DNA of 59,629 bases. It comes from Amycolatopsis sp. GTDB taxonomy: Bacteria > Actinomycetota > Actinomycetes > Mycobacteriales > Pseudonocardiaceae. The notes below the pieces were generated by a model. That model searched no databases. It was not told the DNA's origin and worked only from the letters and a program-made list of their open reading frames with translations. The stretch lies in assembly GCF_025464955.1 (NCBI RefSeq), contig NZ_JAODNM010000179.1, positions 1 to 59,629 on the forward strand, given 5' to 3'. This document shows positions 35,357-44,323 of the stretch, one piece after another; the stretch's first letter is position 1, and each line of letters opens with the position of its first letter. The position numbers and the translations under genes were made by a program.

Positions 35357-36808
35357 ATGACGCACCTGGTCGAGACCGCGCACGGAACCGTTCGTGGCAT
35401 GGTACTGGATGGCATCCGGGTGTTCCTCGGACTTCCTTTTGCCGCACCGCCGGTCGGGAGGCTGCGCTTCACCGCGCCGCAGCCTCCCGAGCGGTGGAGC
35501 GGAGTCCTCGACGCGACGAACTTCGCCGACCGCTCCCCGCAACCGGATCTGCTCGGCCGGGGTGTGGTCGGCGACGAGGACTGCTTGTACGTCAACGTCT
35601 ACGCCCCGTCGTCACCCGGCCCGCATCCGGTACTGGTCTGGATCCACGGCGGCGGCGGGGTCACCGGCGCGCCGCACCAGTTCGACGGGCGGGCGTTCGC
35701 GCGTGACGGCGTTGTCGTGGTGACGATCGCGTACCGGCTCGGCGTGCTCGGGATGCTTTACCTGCCAGGGGTCGCCGACGACAACCTGTCCGTGCTCGAC
35801 CAGGTCGCCGCGCTGCGCTGGGTCCGCGACAACGTCGGCGCGTTCGGCGGCGATCCGGCGCGGGTGACGCTGGCCGGGCAGTCCAACGGCGGACGCACGG
35901 TCGGCACGCTGCTTGCGGTTCCGTCCGCGCGCGGACTGTTTGCCCAGGCGGTGGTGCAGAGCGGCACTGGGGTCGGTTCGGTGGTGCACACGCCGGAAGA
36001 GGCCGGGAGGGTGGCAGACGCGGTGTTGTCGGAGCTCGGCCTCGACACCGGCGCCGCGCTCGCGGACGTGCCGACCAAGCAGATCATCGAGGCGCAGCAA
36101 CGGGTTGCGCTCACCTCCGGCAGTCTGGTGACCTATCGCGTCGTGATCGACGGAACCATCCTGCCCCGGCGTCCCGGTGATGCGATCGCGGCGGGGGAGT
36201 CGGCCGGGATCCCGGTGCTCATCGGGACCAACCGCGATGAGCAGGACCTGTTCGTCATGCTGGCTACGGGGAGCGCGTCGGTGCTGGGCAGCGGTTCCAC
36301 CATGCTCGATGCGTCCGCTCTGGCACGCGCTGTCGAGGTGTACCGCCCGTTGCTGCCGGATCTGTCGGACGACGACGTGCGCTCCGCCGCTCTGACTTCG
36401 GGGGACTGGTGGATCCCGGCGATCCGGCTCGCCGAGGCTCAGCACGCCGCGGGCGGGGACGTCTGGATGTATCGGCTGGACTGGCGCATCGCGCCGCGCG
36501 GCCGGGGGATGGGCGCACCGCACGGGTTGGACCTGTTGCTGATGTTCGACGACATCGGCAATCCGAACTGGCGATTCCTCTTCGCGGGCCGTAAGCGCGA
36601 CGACGGCAGGCTGCAGGCCGCCGCTTCGGTGATGCACCAGGCGTGGGTCCGGTTCGTCGCCACCGGCAGGCCTGGCGCGACGGAGGCCGAGTGGCCGCGC
36701 TACGAGCCGGCAGCCCGCTCGACGATGATCTTCGAAGACGTCAGCGCGTTGGTCGCCGATCCGGACTCGGCGCTGCGCGTGGCGTGGCCGGCAACCGCTG
36801 CCCAATAG
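35357..36808 (+). CDS. type-B carboxylesterase
   Basis: The 483-residue enzyme has type-B esterase signatures: VFLGLPFAAPPVGRLRF, EDCLYVNVYAP and the oxyanion loop VWIHGGGGVTG. The nucleophile elbow is GQSNGG (Ser near residue 176), where most relatives have GESAGG. The acid lies in GTNRDEQD and the His in GAPHGLDLL. No signal peptide is seen. It hydrolyses carboxylic esters; substrate unknown. It begins 10 bases after the hexosaminidase stop. Confidence 0.88.
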   Translation: MTHLVETAHGTVRGMVLDGIRVFLGLPFAAPPVGRLRFTAPQPPERWSGVLDATNFADRSPQPDLLGRGVVGDEDCLYVNVYAPSSPGPHPVLVWIHGGGGVTGAPHQFDGRAFARDGVVVVTIAYRLGVLGMLYLPGVADDNLSVLDQVAALRWVRDNVGAFGGDPARVTLAGQSNGGRTVGTLLAVPSARGLFAQAVVQSGTGVGSVVHTPEEAGRVADAVLSELGLDTGAALADVPTKQIIEAQQRVALTSGSLVTYRVVIDGTILPRRPGDAIAAGESAGIPVLIGTNRDEQDLFVMLATGSASVLGSGSTMLDASALARAVEVYRPLLPDLSDDDVRSAALTSGDWWIPAIRLAEAQHAAGGDVWMYRLDWRIAPRGRGMGAPHGLDLLLMFDDIGNPNWRFLFAGRKRDDGRLQAAASVMHQAWVRFVATGRPGATEAEWPRYEPAARSTMIFEDVSALVADPDSALRVAWPATAAQ

Positions 36809-36945
36809 GGCGGCGTTCTGCCTTCCGCCCCTGGTTTGACGTGCGGTGTTCCGTGATTCTCCGGCGAAACCCGTTGGACGGCCTCGGGCCCGCTTGCGAT
36901 CATCAGCGAGGCTGCCGCAGCGTGCGGTCGTTATCGAGGGCAGGG

Positions 36946-37155
36946 ACGAACCGGCCGTTCACCATGGTGTTCAACGCCACCGGCCAACCCTCGATCAGCC
37001 TGCCGCTGGGACACAGCGACGACGGCCTGCCGATCGGCGTCCAGCTCGTCGCGGCCACCGGCCGGGAGGACGTGCTGTTCCGCGTCGCCGCCCAACTGGA
37101 GCAGGCGATGCCGTGGAAGCACCGCACCCCGCCGATCTTCGCCGGCGTCCGGTAG
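36946..37155 (+). pseudogene. C-terminal remnant of an amidase-signature enzyme
   Basis: The segment PFTMVFNATGQPSISLPLG through LPIGVQLVAATGREDVLFRVAAQLEQAMPW is the characteristic C-terminus of amidase-signature hydrolases, ending with HRTPPIFAGVR. The catalytic Ser-Ser-Lys region is absent: upstream sequence in this frame is unrelated and the preceding gene ends at 36808. No start or ribosome-binding site fits. It is a decayed fragment. Confidence 0.7.
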
Positions 37156-37295
37156 GTCCAGGTTGGCCTGAGCGTCGGTAACGACTCGCCCGAAGCAGCG
37201 ATAGGACCATCGTCACACCACGGTCGAGTGAGGCGCCAGGGGGACTTACTGGGGCGACCGTTCTGCGGCATTGGTGACTAATTCAGGGGGGAACC

Positions 37296-40106
37296 TTGCT
37301 CAGACGTGGAATCGCGCTGTCTGTCGGCGCGCTATTGTGCCTTTCCGTTTCGGTGCCGCCGGCCGCGAGCGCGGCAAGCGCGGACACGATCTATGTCGAC
37401 AACACCTCCGGCGCCAACTGCTCCGACTCGGGCACCGGCACGCCCACCGTGCCGTTCTGCACGATCCAGGCAGCCGCCGATGTGGTCGAGCCCGGTCAGA
37501 CGGTTCAGCTCGCCGGCGCCTTCGTGGAGTCGGTCACGATCTCCCGGTCGGGCACGGCGAGCGCACCCATCACGTTCACCGGTGGCACTGGCCAGGCCTC
37601 GATCGGCGCACCGGATTCGGCGACCCTGCCGGCATTCGCGGTAACCGGCGCGACCGATGTCGCGATCAGAAACGTCGCCATCTTCGGCGGGGCCACGAGC
37701 AAGGCCGTGGTAATCAGCGACTCCTCACGGATCACCGTTGACGGCACGAACCAGGACGCCAACCCCGGTTCCGCGGGCTATCTGGAGATCAGCGGCAGCT
37801 CCTCCCACGTCACGGTCAGCCGGAACCACTTCTCCGGCGCTGACGCGACCGGGGTGCAGGTGGACGCGGGCAGCCATGACGACACCATCACCACGAACGA
37901 TATGTTCCGTACAGAGGGCGTCGTGGTGACCAGCGCGTCGCATGTCGCGGTCACGTCGAACACCATCAGCGCAGCCTGCGACCACGGCGTGGCGATCACC
38001 GGCTCGACCGGGATCTCGGTGCAGAACAACGTGATCCAGAACGTTCTGGACTCGACCAGCGTGCCCGGCATCTGCAACCCGACGACCTCCCCGATCGGTG
38101 GGCTCGTCGTGGACGGGGCTTCGGCGTCCGAGGTCACCGCCGACTACAACATCGTTTACCCGTACCACTCGACCGACGCCGTGTACCAGTGGGCCGGGAC
38201 CGCTTACCCCACCTCGTCCGCCTTCACCTCGGCGACCGGGCAGGGTGTGCACGACAGCAACGCCGACCCGCAGCACTCCGACGCGTCCATCGACTCGGCG
38301 AACTCGAACGCGCCGGGCGAACTGACCGCCGACCTGTATGGGGACTCGCGTGTCGACGATCCACTCGTCGCGAACACCGGCACCGGCGTCCGGCCCCATG
38401 ACGACCGGGGCGCCATCGAGACCGTGGACTCGGTCACCTCGAACAGCCTGGCCATCAACGCCACCCAGGCACCCGTCGGCGGCACCGTGCACACCACAGG
38501 AACGATCACGGATACGTGGTCGGAACCGTTCACCTGCGCGGCCGACTTCGGCGACGGCACCACCGTGACCGACGTCGACTGCGCGAAGGTCAGCCACATC
38601 TACACCAAGACCGGCACGTACACGGTGACGCTCACGCCCACCAACGCGGGCGCCGCGCAGGTTTACCCGCAGACGACTCAACTCACCGTGGTGTCGCAGA
38701 ACGGCCCGCTCACACCCAGACTGTCGGTGACCCAGAACGGCGCGCTCGGCCTGAACCTGACCGTGACCGGCGGCAAGGACGGTTGGAACCTCAGCGGGGA
38801 AACCGTCGACTTCGGTGACGGCAACCCGCCGGTGACGCTCACCGGGAACGCTCCCGGTTTCTACTACGGCTACAGCAAACCGGGCACGTACACGATCAAG
38901 GCGACGATGACCGACGCCAACGGGGCGACGGCGACCGGGACGACCAAGTTCACCCCGGTCGGTGCCGACTACACGCCCTACGGCCCGGTTCGTCTCGCGG
39001 ACACCGCGCACGGCATCAGCACGCCGAGCGGGGTTCCGGCGAAGCTCGGTGCGGGAGGCACGCTGCGGGTGTGGGTCGGCGGCCACGAAGGGGTGCCGGC
39101 CGGGATCACCTCGGCCGCGCTGAACCTGACCGTGAACGCCCCGCAGGTGGCGGGTCAGCTCACCGCGTTCGCCGATGGCGTCCGCAGGCCCGCGACGTCG
39201 AACCTGAGTTTCGGCGCCGGACAGACCATCTCCGGCCTCGCGATCGTCCCGGTCAGCGGGGCCGGCTGGGTCGACATCCACAACGGCAGCAGCGCCGGCA
39301 TCAACCTGACCGCCGATCTCGACGGCTACTTCCAGCCGAAGGTGGCCAACGGGTTCACCACGCTCATCCCGGACCGGCTGCTCGACACCACGAAAGGGAC
39401 CGGGCCGGTCGCCGCGGGCGGCATCGAGGTCGTGGGCATCGCCGGTGCGGACAACGGACAGCTTCCGTCGACCGGAATCACCGCGGCGCTGCTCAATGTG
39501 ACCGCGATCGCGCCACGAGCCAACGGCTCCCTGACCGCGTACCCGGACGGGACAACCGCGCCGACCGAGGCGAGCCTGACGTACGCCAAGGGGCAGACGA
39601 TCTCCACCACGATGATCGTGCCGGTCGGTGCGGACGGCAAGATCGCCATCGCGTCCAGTCAGCAGACCGACCTCGCCGTCGATGTGAGCGGCTACTTCAG
39701 CGCGACGGGCAGGCAGACCTACGTCGCCGTGCCGCCGGTACGGGCGGTGGACACGAAGAACGGCGTCGGCCAGCCGCTCGGGCCGGGCGCGACGATCGGC
39801 TACGACCTGACGGGGAAGATCGTCAACCAGTCCGAGTGGACGAGCACGATCGTGACTACGACAACGGTTGTGGCCGCGACCGGCGCGGGCTCGGTGTCGA
39901 TCTATCCGCAGGGCACCGGTGAAGCGGTGCCACCCGCGACAGTGAACTGGGCGGCGGGCCAGACCGTGTCGAACGCGGCGATGCCGTCGATCCTGAATGG
40001 ACTCAACGGAGTCGCGTCGGAGAGTTTCTACAACAGCGGCAGCACACCGGTCAACCTCACCGTTGACGTGTCCGGCTACTTCGCGTTCACCTATCGGTAC
40101 CAGTGA
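37296..40106 (+). CDS. large secreted beta-helix/PKD protein with three repeated C-terminal modules
   Basis: This 936-residue protein starts at a TTG with an AGGGGGG site and has a signal peptide (about 26 residues). Residues about 30-330 form a right-handed parallel beta-helix. A PKD-like domain at about 385-470 includes FTCAADFGDGTTVTDVDCAKVSHIYTKTGTYTVTLT, and a second PKD-like copy follows near 475-545. The rest (about 555-936) is three ~125-residue copies of a module running from GPVRLADT to the closing DLDGYF, DVSGYF and DVSGYF. The beta-helix suggests polysaccharide binding or cleavage; no catalytic site is recognised. Confidence 0.8.
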   Translation: MLRRGIALSVGALLCLSVSVPPAASAASADTIYVDNTSGANCSDSGTGTPTVPFCTIQAAADVVEPGQTVQLAGAFVESVTISRSGTASAPITFTGGTGQASIGAPDSATLPAFAVTGATDVAIRNVAIFGGATSKAVVISDSSRITVDGTNQDANPGSAGYLEISGSSSHVTVSRNHFSGADATGVQVDAGSHDDTITTNDMFRTEGVVVTSASHVAVTSNTISAACDHGVAITGSTGISVQNNVIQNVLDSTSVPGICNPTTSPIGGLVVDGASASEVTADYNIVYPYHSTDAVYQWAGTAYPTSSAFTSATGQGVHDSNADPQHSDASIDSANSNAPGELTADLYGDSRVDDPLVANTGTGVRPHDDRGAIETVDSVTSNSLAINATQAPVGGTVHTTGTITDTWSEPFTCAADFGDGTTVTDVDCAKVSHIYTKTGTYTVTLTPTNAGAAQVYPQTTQLTVVSQNGPLTPRLSVTQNGALGLNLTVTGGKDGWNLSGETVDFGDGNPPVTLTGNAPGFYYGYSKPGTYTIKATMTDANGATATGTTKFTPVGADYTPYGPVRLADTAHGISTPSGVPAKLGAGGTLRVWVGGHEGVPAGITSAALNLTVNAPQVAGQLTAFADGVRRPATSNLSFGAGQTISGLAIVPVSGAGWVDIHNGSSAGINLTADLDGYFQPKVANGFTTLIPDRLLDTTKGTGPVAAGGIEVVGIAGADNGQLPSTGITAALLNVTAIAPRANGSLTAYPDGTTAPTEASLTYAKGQTISTTMIVPVGADGKIAIASSQQTDLAVDVSGYFSATGRQTYVAVPPVRAVDTKNGVGQPLGPGATIGYDLTGKIVNQSEWTSTIVTTTTVVAATGAGSVSIYPQGTGEAVPPATVNWAAGQTVSNAAMPSILNGLNGVASESFYNSGSTPVNLTVDVSGYFAFTYRYQ

Positions 40107-40253
40107 CTCGCGTTCCCCCGGTGCGTGCCGAGGTCGAGGCGTCGGCGTTTCGAACCGGGGGCCCCGGTACGAATCGGTTGAGCAACCGCGCGGATCGCGC
40201 GGGAGGTCGAAGCCTGACTTCGCCGTGGTGAGCGGTGGGGGGACAATCGCCGG

Positions 40254-40844
40254 ATGAAGTGGACACGCGCCGTACACCATCTCGAGGAACTGGTCGATCA
40301 GTGCGCCGAGATGGCGGAGCGGCCGACGTCGATCGTGCCGCTGCGCGTCGTCCAGCTGTGGGCGTTCGGGGACATCCTCGGCGAGCAGCAGGACCTGGAG
40401 CGGGTCGGCGTGGCGCTGGCTGTCGACCTTCCCGTCGAAGACGTGCCGTGGTGGAGCGAGCCGGCCGGCTCCCAGCAATGGGCGAACGCCACGAGACTGC
40501 TGAAGAATCCTTTCATCGCTCGGTGGCGCTCTGTTCGCGCGCCGATCTGGAACCACGTGATCAGCAGGCCCGCGCTGGTTTGGGACACGGGCAAGGGCTT
40601 TGCCGAGGAGACGATGACGGCGTTGCGCGAAGGGCAAGGGGAGAGTGTCCGGTTGCCGGCTTCGACGCCCGATGAGCTGCGCACTCGGCTGGACGGCGAA
40701 CTGGCTGTGAGCCTGGGTTCCCTGCGTGAGCACACTCGGGTCTACGACGACCGACGCTGGGTTCCGGGCAAGATGGAACCCTTCTCCGACGCGCTGTGGC
40801 GAGCCAGCGACGGCTACCTCGACGTCCTCGACGCACTGGGCTGA
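40254..40844 (+). CDS. conserved hypothetical protein
   Basis: This 196-residue soluble protein has no recognised domain. It is mostly helical, with Trp-containing patches (EDVPWWSEPAGSQQWANATRLL and RWRSVRAPIWNHVISRPALVWD). No signal peptide or membrane segment is seen. It starts with ATG 4 bases after a GCCGG region and is monocistronic between the secreted beta-helix protein and the XRE-cupin regulator. I recall similar uncharacterised proteins in actinomycetes, but I cannot name a function. Confidence 0.6.
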   Translation: MKWTRAVHHLEELVDQCAEMAERPTSIVPLRVVQLWAFGDILGEQQDLERVGVALAVDLPVEDVPWWSEPAGSQQWANATRLLKNPFIARWRSVRAPIWNHVISRPALVWDTGKGFAEETMTALREGQGESVRLPASTPDELRTRLDGELAVSLGSLREHTRVYDDRRWVPGKMEPFSDALWRASDGYLDVLDALG

Positions 40845-40886
40845 GAGCCGGCTACGGGTAGTCTCGCCGGCGTGGAGGAGGGGTTG

Positions 40887-41498
40887 ATGGTGCGGGAACA
40901 GGCTGGGCGGGTACTTGCGGCGAACCTGCGCGCATTGCGCGACCAAGGCGGCCTCTCGCTGTCCGAGCTCGCGCGGCGATCCGGCATCGCGAAGGGCACG
41001 CTGTCGCAGCTGGAGTCCGGGACGGGCAATCCGACGATCGAGACCGTGTTCAGTTTATCGAACGCTCTCGGGGTTCCGGTGTCTTCCCTGCTCACCGAAC
41101 GGCTCGAGCCGGACGTGGTCCTCGTGCGCTCCGGCGATCTCGAGGTGCTCAGCAGCAACGCCGTCGATCTGCGGATGCTGCGGCGGATGGACGTGACAGA
41201 CACCGTCTTCGAGCTGTTCGACCAGCGGGTCCGCCCCGGCGAGGTGCAGCACTCGGCCGGCCATCCCGGCCGTGAACACGTGGTGGTCACCTCCGGCCGC
41301 CTCCGGGTCGGGCCACCGGATTCGCCGTTCGAGCTCGGGCCGGGCGACTACGTCTGCTTCCCGGCGCAGGGCCCGCACATCTACGAGACCATCGGCGGTC
41401 CGGTGGTCTCGGTGCTGCTGCTGGAGTACCCGGCCGACAGCGGGCCGCCCATGCTGGGCGGTTCCTCGGGCACGAGGGACGTGCACGCTCAGGCTTGA
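40887..41498 (+). CDS. XRE-cupin regulator of the hydroxyproline operon
   Basis: The 203-residue protein has an N-terminal XRE HTH (GLSLSELARRSGIAKGTLSQLESGTGNPTIETVF, residues about 24-58) and a C-terminal cupin (GREHVVVTSGRLRVG...LGPGDYVCFPAQGPHIYE). ATG 40887 is preferred because GGAGGAGGGG lies directly upstream; a GTG at 40872 is in frame. It immediately precedes the catabolic operon, whose promoter begins inside the end of this gene. The cupin may bind a pathway metabolite. Confidence 0.85.
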   Translation: MVREQAGRVLAANLRALRDQGGLSLSELARRSGIAKGTLSQLESGTGNPTIETVFSLSNALGVPVSSLLTERLEPDVVLVRSGDLEVLSSNAVDLRMLRRMDVTDTVFELFDQRVRPGEVQHSAGHPGREHVVVTSGRLRVGPPDSPFELGPGDYVCFPAQGPHIYETIGGPVVSVLLLEYPADSGPPMLGGSSGTRDVHAQA

Positions 41499-41552
41499 CC
41501 GGGGTTGCGGCTCGGACGTACGCTCCGATCGTTCAGTGAAATGAACGATCGG
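41495..41552 (+). promoter_or_regulatory. hydroxyproline operon promoter with 11-bp-arm operator
   Basis: TTGACC (41495-41500, overlapping the regulator's stop codon), an 18-base spacer and TACGCT (41519-41524) form a promoter. Right at the expected start, CCGATCGTTCA (41525-41535) pairs with TGAACGATCGG (41542-41552) around GTGAAA. Its position over the start site and ribosome-binding site favours repression, probably by the XRE-cupin protein. Confidence 0.65.
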
Positions 41553-41559
41553 AGGCGGG

Positions 41560-42738
41560 ATGCAGCCGGACGTCGTAGTGGTCGGCGCGGGCGTCGTGGG
41601 TGCCGCGTGCGCCGAGGCGCTCAGTGCGGCCGGGGTACGCGTGTCGGTGCTCGACCGCGGTGGTCCCGCAAGCGGGACCACGTCTGCCGGTGAAGGCAAC
41701 GTCCTGGTTTCCGACAAGGCGCCGGGTCCGGAGCTGCGGTTGGCACAGGTTTCCCGGCACCGCTGGCCGGAGCTTCTCGCCGAGCTGCGTGAGGAACTCG
41801 GCGAGGAACTGGCTGACGCCGAATGGGAGCCCAAAGGCGGGTTGGTGGTCGCCACAACCGAAGCCGGCGCTGCCCCACTGGAGGCTTTCGCCGCCGCACA
41901 ACGCTTGGCCGGAGTGCGGGCCGACGTGGTCAGCACGACCGAAGCCGCCGAGCTGGAACCGCATCTGACCAGAGAACTCACCGCGGCCGTGTTCTATCCG
42001 GAAGACGCCCAGCTGCAACCGGTACTGGCGGCCACGTCACTGCTGGCCGCGGTGCGAGCGCGCGGCGGCACTGTCCACTCAGGAGTTTCCGCGCTCGGGG
42101 TGTCGATAGATGGCGCCGGTGCGGTGAAGGGGGTTCGGACGAGCAGCGGCGTCATTCCCTGCCGTGCGGTGCTGAACGCGGGCGGCCCGTGGGCCGGTGA
42201 ATTCTCGGCCATGGCCGGAGCGCCGATCACGATCCTGTCGAGACGGGGCATGGTGCTCGTCACCGCTCCGCTGCCGGAGTCGGTGCGGCACAAGGTCTAC
42301 GACGCGGACTACGTGGGCGCGGTCGCCAGCGGGGACGCCGACCTGCAGACCTCGTCCGTGGTGGAGTCGACCCGCGCGGGCACCGTGCTGATCGGGTCCA
42401 GCCGCCAGCGGGTCGGCTTCGACGAGACCGTGCGCGTCGACGTGCTGGCGGAACTCGCCCGCAAGGCCGTCGGCCTGTTCCCCATCCTGGCCGACGTGCC
42501 GGTGATGCGGGCTTATGGCGGGTTCCGTCCCTACACTCCGGACCACCTCCCGGTGATCGGCGAGGACCGCCGGCTACCCGGTCTGTGGCACGCGACGGGC
42601 CACGAAGGCGCCGGGATCGGGCTGGCTGCCGCTACGGCCATGCTGCTGGCCGACCTGTTCCTCGGCCGTGAGTCCGTTGTGGACCCCGTGCCGTTCCGAG
42701 TGGACCGGCCGGCCGTGCTCGCCGGGGTGCCGGCATGA
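41560..42738 (+). CDS. D-hydroxyproline dehydrogenase, FAD-dependent oxidase-like subunit
   Basis: The 392-residue protein is a DadA-type FAD oxidoreductase: dinucleotide motif VVVVGAGVVGAACAEAL, TTSAGEGN near residues 45-52, and the C-terminal FAD segment YTPDHLPVIGE and ATGHEGAGIGLAAATA. Together with the small [2Fe-2S] and NAD/FAD-type subunits that follow with 4-base overlaps, it fits the heteromeric D-hydroxyproline dehydrogenase of the Lhp type. It would oxidise cis-4-hydroxy-D-proline to pyrroline-4-hydroxy-2-carboxylate. The inference rests on the downstream deaminase and epimerase. Confidence 0.82.
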   Translation: MQPDVVVVGAGVVGAACAEALSAAGVRVSVLDRGGPASGTTSAGEGNVLVSDKAPGPELRLAQVSRHRWPELLAELREELGEELADAEWEPKGGLVVATTEAGAAPLEAFAAAQRLAGVRADVVSTTEAAELEPHLTRELTAAVFYPEDAQLQPVLAATSLLAAVRARGGTVHSGVSALGVSIDGAGAVKGVRTSSGVIPCRAVLNAGGPWAGEFSAMAGAPITILSRRGMVLVTAPLPESVRHKVYDADYVGAVASGDADLQTSSVVESTRAGTVLIGSSRQRVGFDETVRVDVLAELARKAVGLFPILADVPVMRAYGGFRPYTPDHLPVIGEDRRLPGLWHATGHEGAGIGLAAATAMLLADLFLGRESVVDPVPFRVDRPAVLAGVPA

Positions 42739-42992
42739 ACATCCGGGTCGACGGCGCCCAGGTCGTCGCCGAGCCGGGGCAGACGGTCGCGGGAGTGCTG
42801 TTGGGCCTGGGCCGGACGTCGTGGCGGACCACCCGCGGAAGCAGGCGTCCTCGCGGGGTCTTCTGCGGGATCGGCGTCTGCTTCGACTGCCTGGTTGTGG
42901 TGAACGGGATCCCGGACGTGCGCGCCTGCCTGCGCGTCGTGGCGGACGGGGACGAGATCCGCGTCCAGCACGGGGCGGAGCTGCCCTCGTGA
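42735..42992 (+). CDS. [2Fe-2S] small subunit of hydroxyproline dehydrogenase
   Basis: The 85-residue protein is a (2Fe-2S)-binding subunit with the cysteine cluster FCGIGVCFDCLVV...VRAC, matching the small gamma-type subunits of heteromeric D-amino acid dehydrogenases. The ATG overlaps the preceding stop, and its own stop overlaps the next start. It passes electrons between the two flavoprotein subunits. Confidence 0.85.
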   Translation: MNIRVDGAQVVAEPGQTVAGVLLGLGRTSWRTTRGSRRPRGVFCGIGVCFDCLVVVNGIPDVRACLRVVADGDEIRVQHGAELPS

Positions 42993-44323
42993 ACACCGTC
43001 GTCGTGGTCGGCGGCGGACCCGCCGGGATGGCCGCCGCTCGAGCCGCCGCGAGCGCTGGAGTGCCGGTGTTGCTGATCGACTCCGCGCCGAAGCTCGGCG
43101 GCCAGTACCACCGCCAGGACCACACACCGGGTACGGAAGCGTTTGCGCTCCCTGACGGCGTCGAATATCTGCCGGAGACCGTGGTGTTCGCGGTCGAACC
43201 GGTGCCCGGTGGTCACCGGCTGCACCTGCGGACCGGGCGGGCGGACGGCCCCGGCCGCGCACGTCGTCGTGTCGGCACGGCAGCGCTGGTGCTGGCCACC
43301 GGAGCCCACGATCGCGCACTGCCGTTTCCCGGCTGGGACCTACCTGGGGTGTACACCGCCGGGGCCGCGCAGGCGCTCGCTAAGGGGCAGCGGGTCGCGG
43401 TCGGCAACCGGGTGGTGCTGGCGGGAACCGGGCCGTTCCTGTTGCCGGTGGCCGAATCGCTGATCGGTGTCGGCGCTCGAGTGCTCGGCGTGTTGGAGGC
43501 GAACGACCCGATCAGGGGTTGGTTCACCCACCCCGCGGGGCTCGCCGCAGGCTATCGCAAGGTCCCCGAGCTGGCCGGCTACCTGGGGTCGCTCGCTCGG
43601 CATCGGGTGCCGTTTCGTCCGCGCACCACGGTCGTCGCCGCACACGGAAGTGACCGCGTCGAAGCGGTGACGACAGCCCGGCTCACTCGGGATTGGACTG
43701 TGGTGCCGGGCAGTGAACGGCAGGTCGACGTCGACGCGGTGTGCGTCGGTTTCGGTTTCACGCCGAGGCTCGAACTATCGGTCGCCGCGAACTGCGCGCT
43801 GGCCGGGGGGTTCGTCGCTGTCGACCTCGCGCAGGGCACCTCGGTACCCGGTGTTTTCGCGGCTGGTGAGCTGACTGGGATCGGCGGCGCCGCGCTCGCC
43901 GCGGACGAAGGCGAGGTCGCCGGGTTGGCCGCGGCCGAGGCTGTCGGTGCGGACGTCGACGTGCCGCGCAGCGCGCTCCGGCGAGTGCGCGCGGGACGGC
44001 GATTCGCGTCCGGTTTGGACAGTGCTTATCCCGTCCGGCTCGGCTGGAAAAGCTGGCTTCGCGAAGACACGCTCGTGTGTCGCTGCGAAGAGGTCGGCTA
44101 CGGCGAACTGTGCCGGGCCGTAGAACAGCGGGATGCGCGCGGTGCGCGTTCGCTGAAGCTTGTCAGCAGGGCCGGTCTCGGCCTGTGCCAGGGGCGCGTC
44201 TGCGGTCGTAACGTGGCCGAGCTGACCGGGATCCCGGACGGCGCGGCGGCCTTCTCTCGACGTCCCATCGCCGAACCTGTCCGGCTCGGTGAGTTGGCAA
44301 ACCTCAAGGAGGACAACGGATGA
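42989..44323 (+). CDS. NAD(P)/FAD-type subunit with BFD-like [2Fe-2S] domain
   Basis: The 444-residue flavoprotein has the FAD motif VVVVGGGPAGMAAARAA, a second dinucleotide fold near RVAVGNRVVLAGTGPFLLPVAE, and the region GVFAAGELTGIGGAALA. The C-terminal ~90 residues carry a BFD-like [2Fe-2S] site (LVCRCEEVGYGELCRAV and GLCQGRVCG). This matches the alpha subunit of heteromeric D-hydroxyproline/D-amino acid dehydrogenases (HcnB/OoxA-like). The GTG start overlaps the small-subunit stop by 4 bases. Confidence 0.87.
   Translation: MNTVVVVGGGPAGMAAARAAASAGVPVLLIDSAPKLGGQYHRQDHTPGTEAFALPDGVEYLPETVVFAVEPVPGGHRLHLRTGRADGPGRARRRVGTAALVLATGAHDRALPFPGWDLPGVYTAGAAQALAKGQRVAVGNRVVLAGTGPFLLPVAESLIGVGARVLGVLEANDPIRGWFTHPAGLAAGYRKVPELAGYLGSLARHRVPFRPRTTVVAAHGSDRVEAVTTARLTRDWTVVPGSERQVDVDAVCVGFGFTPRLELSVAANCALAGGFVAVDLAQGTSVPGVFAAGELTGIGGAALAADEGEVAGLAAAEAVGADVDVPRSALRRVRAGRRFASGLDSAYPVRLGWKSWLREDTLVCRCEEVGYGELCRAVEQRDARGARSLKLVSRAGLGLCQGRVCGRNVAELTGIPDGAAAFSRRPIAEPVRLGELANLKEDNG

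Noticed and set aside
37725..40946. 1073-codon ORF on the minus strand
   Set aside because: Antisense to the secreted beta-helix protein, the hypothetical protein and the start of the regulator; Arg/Val-rich composition with no recognisable domain.
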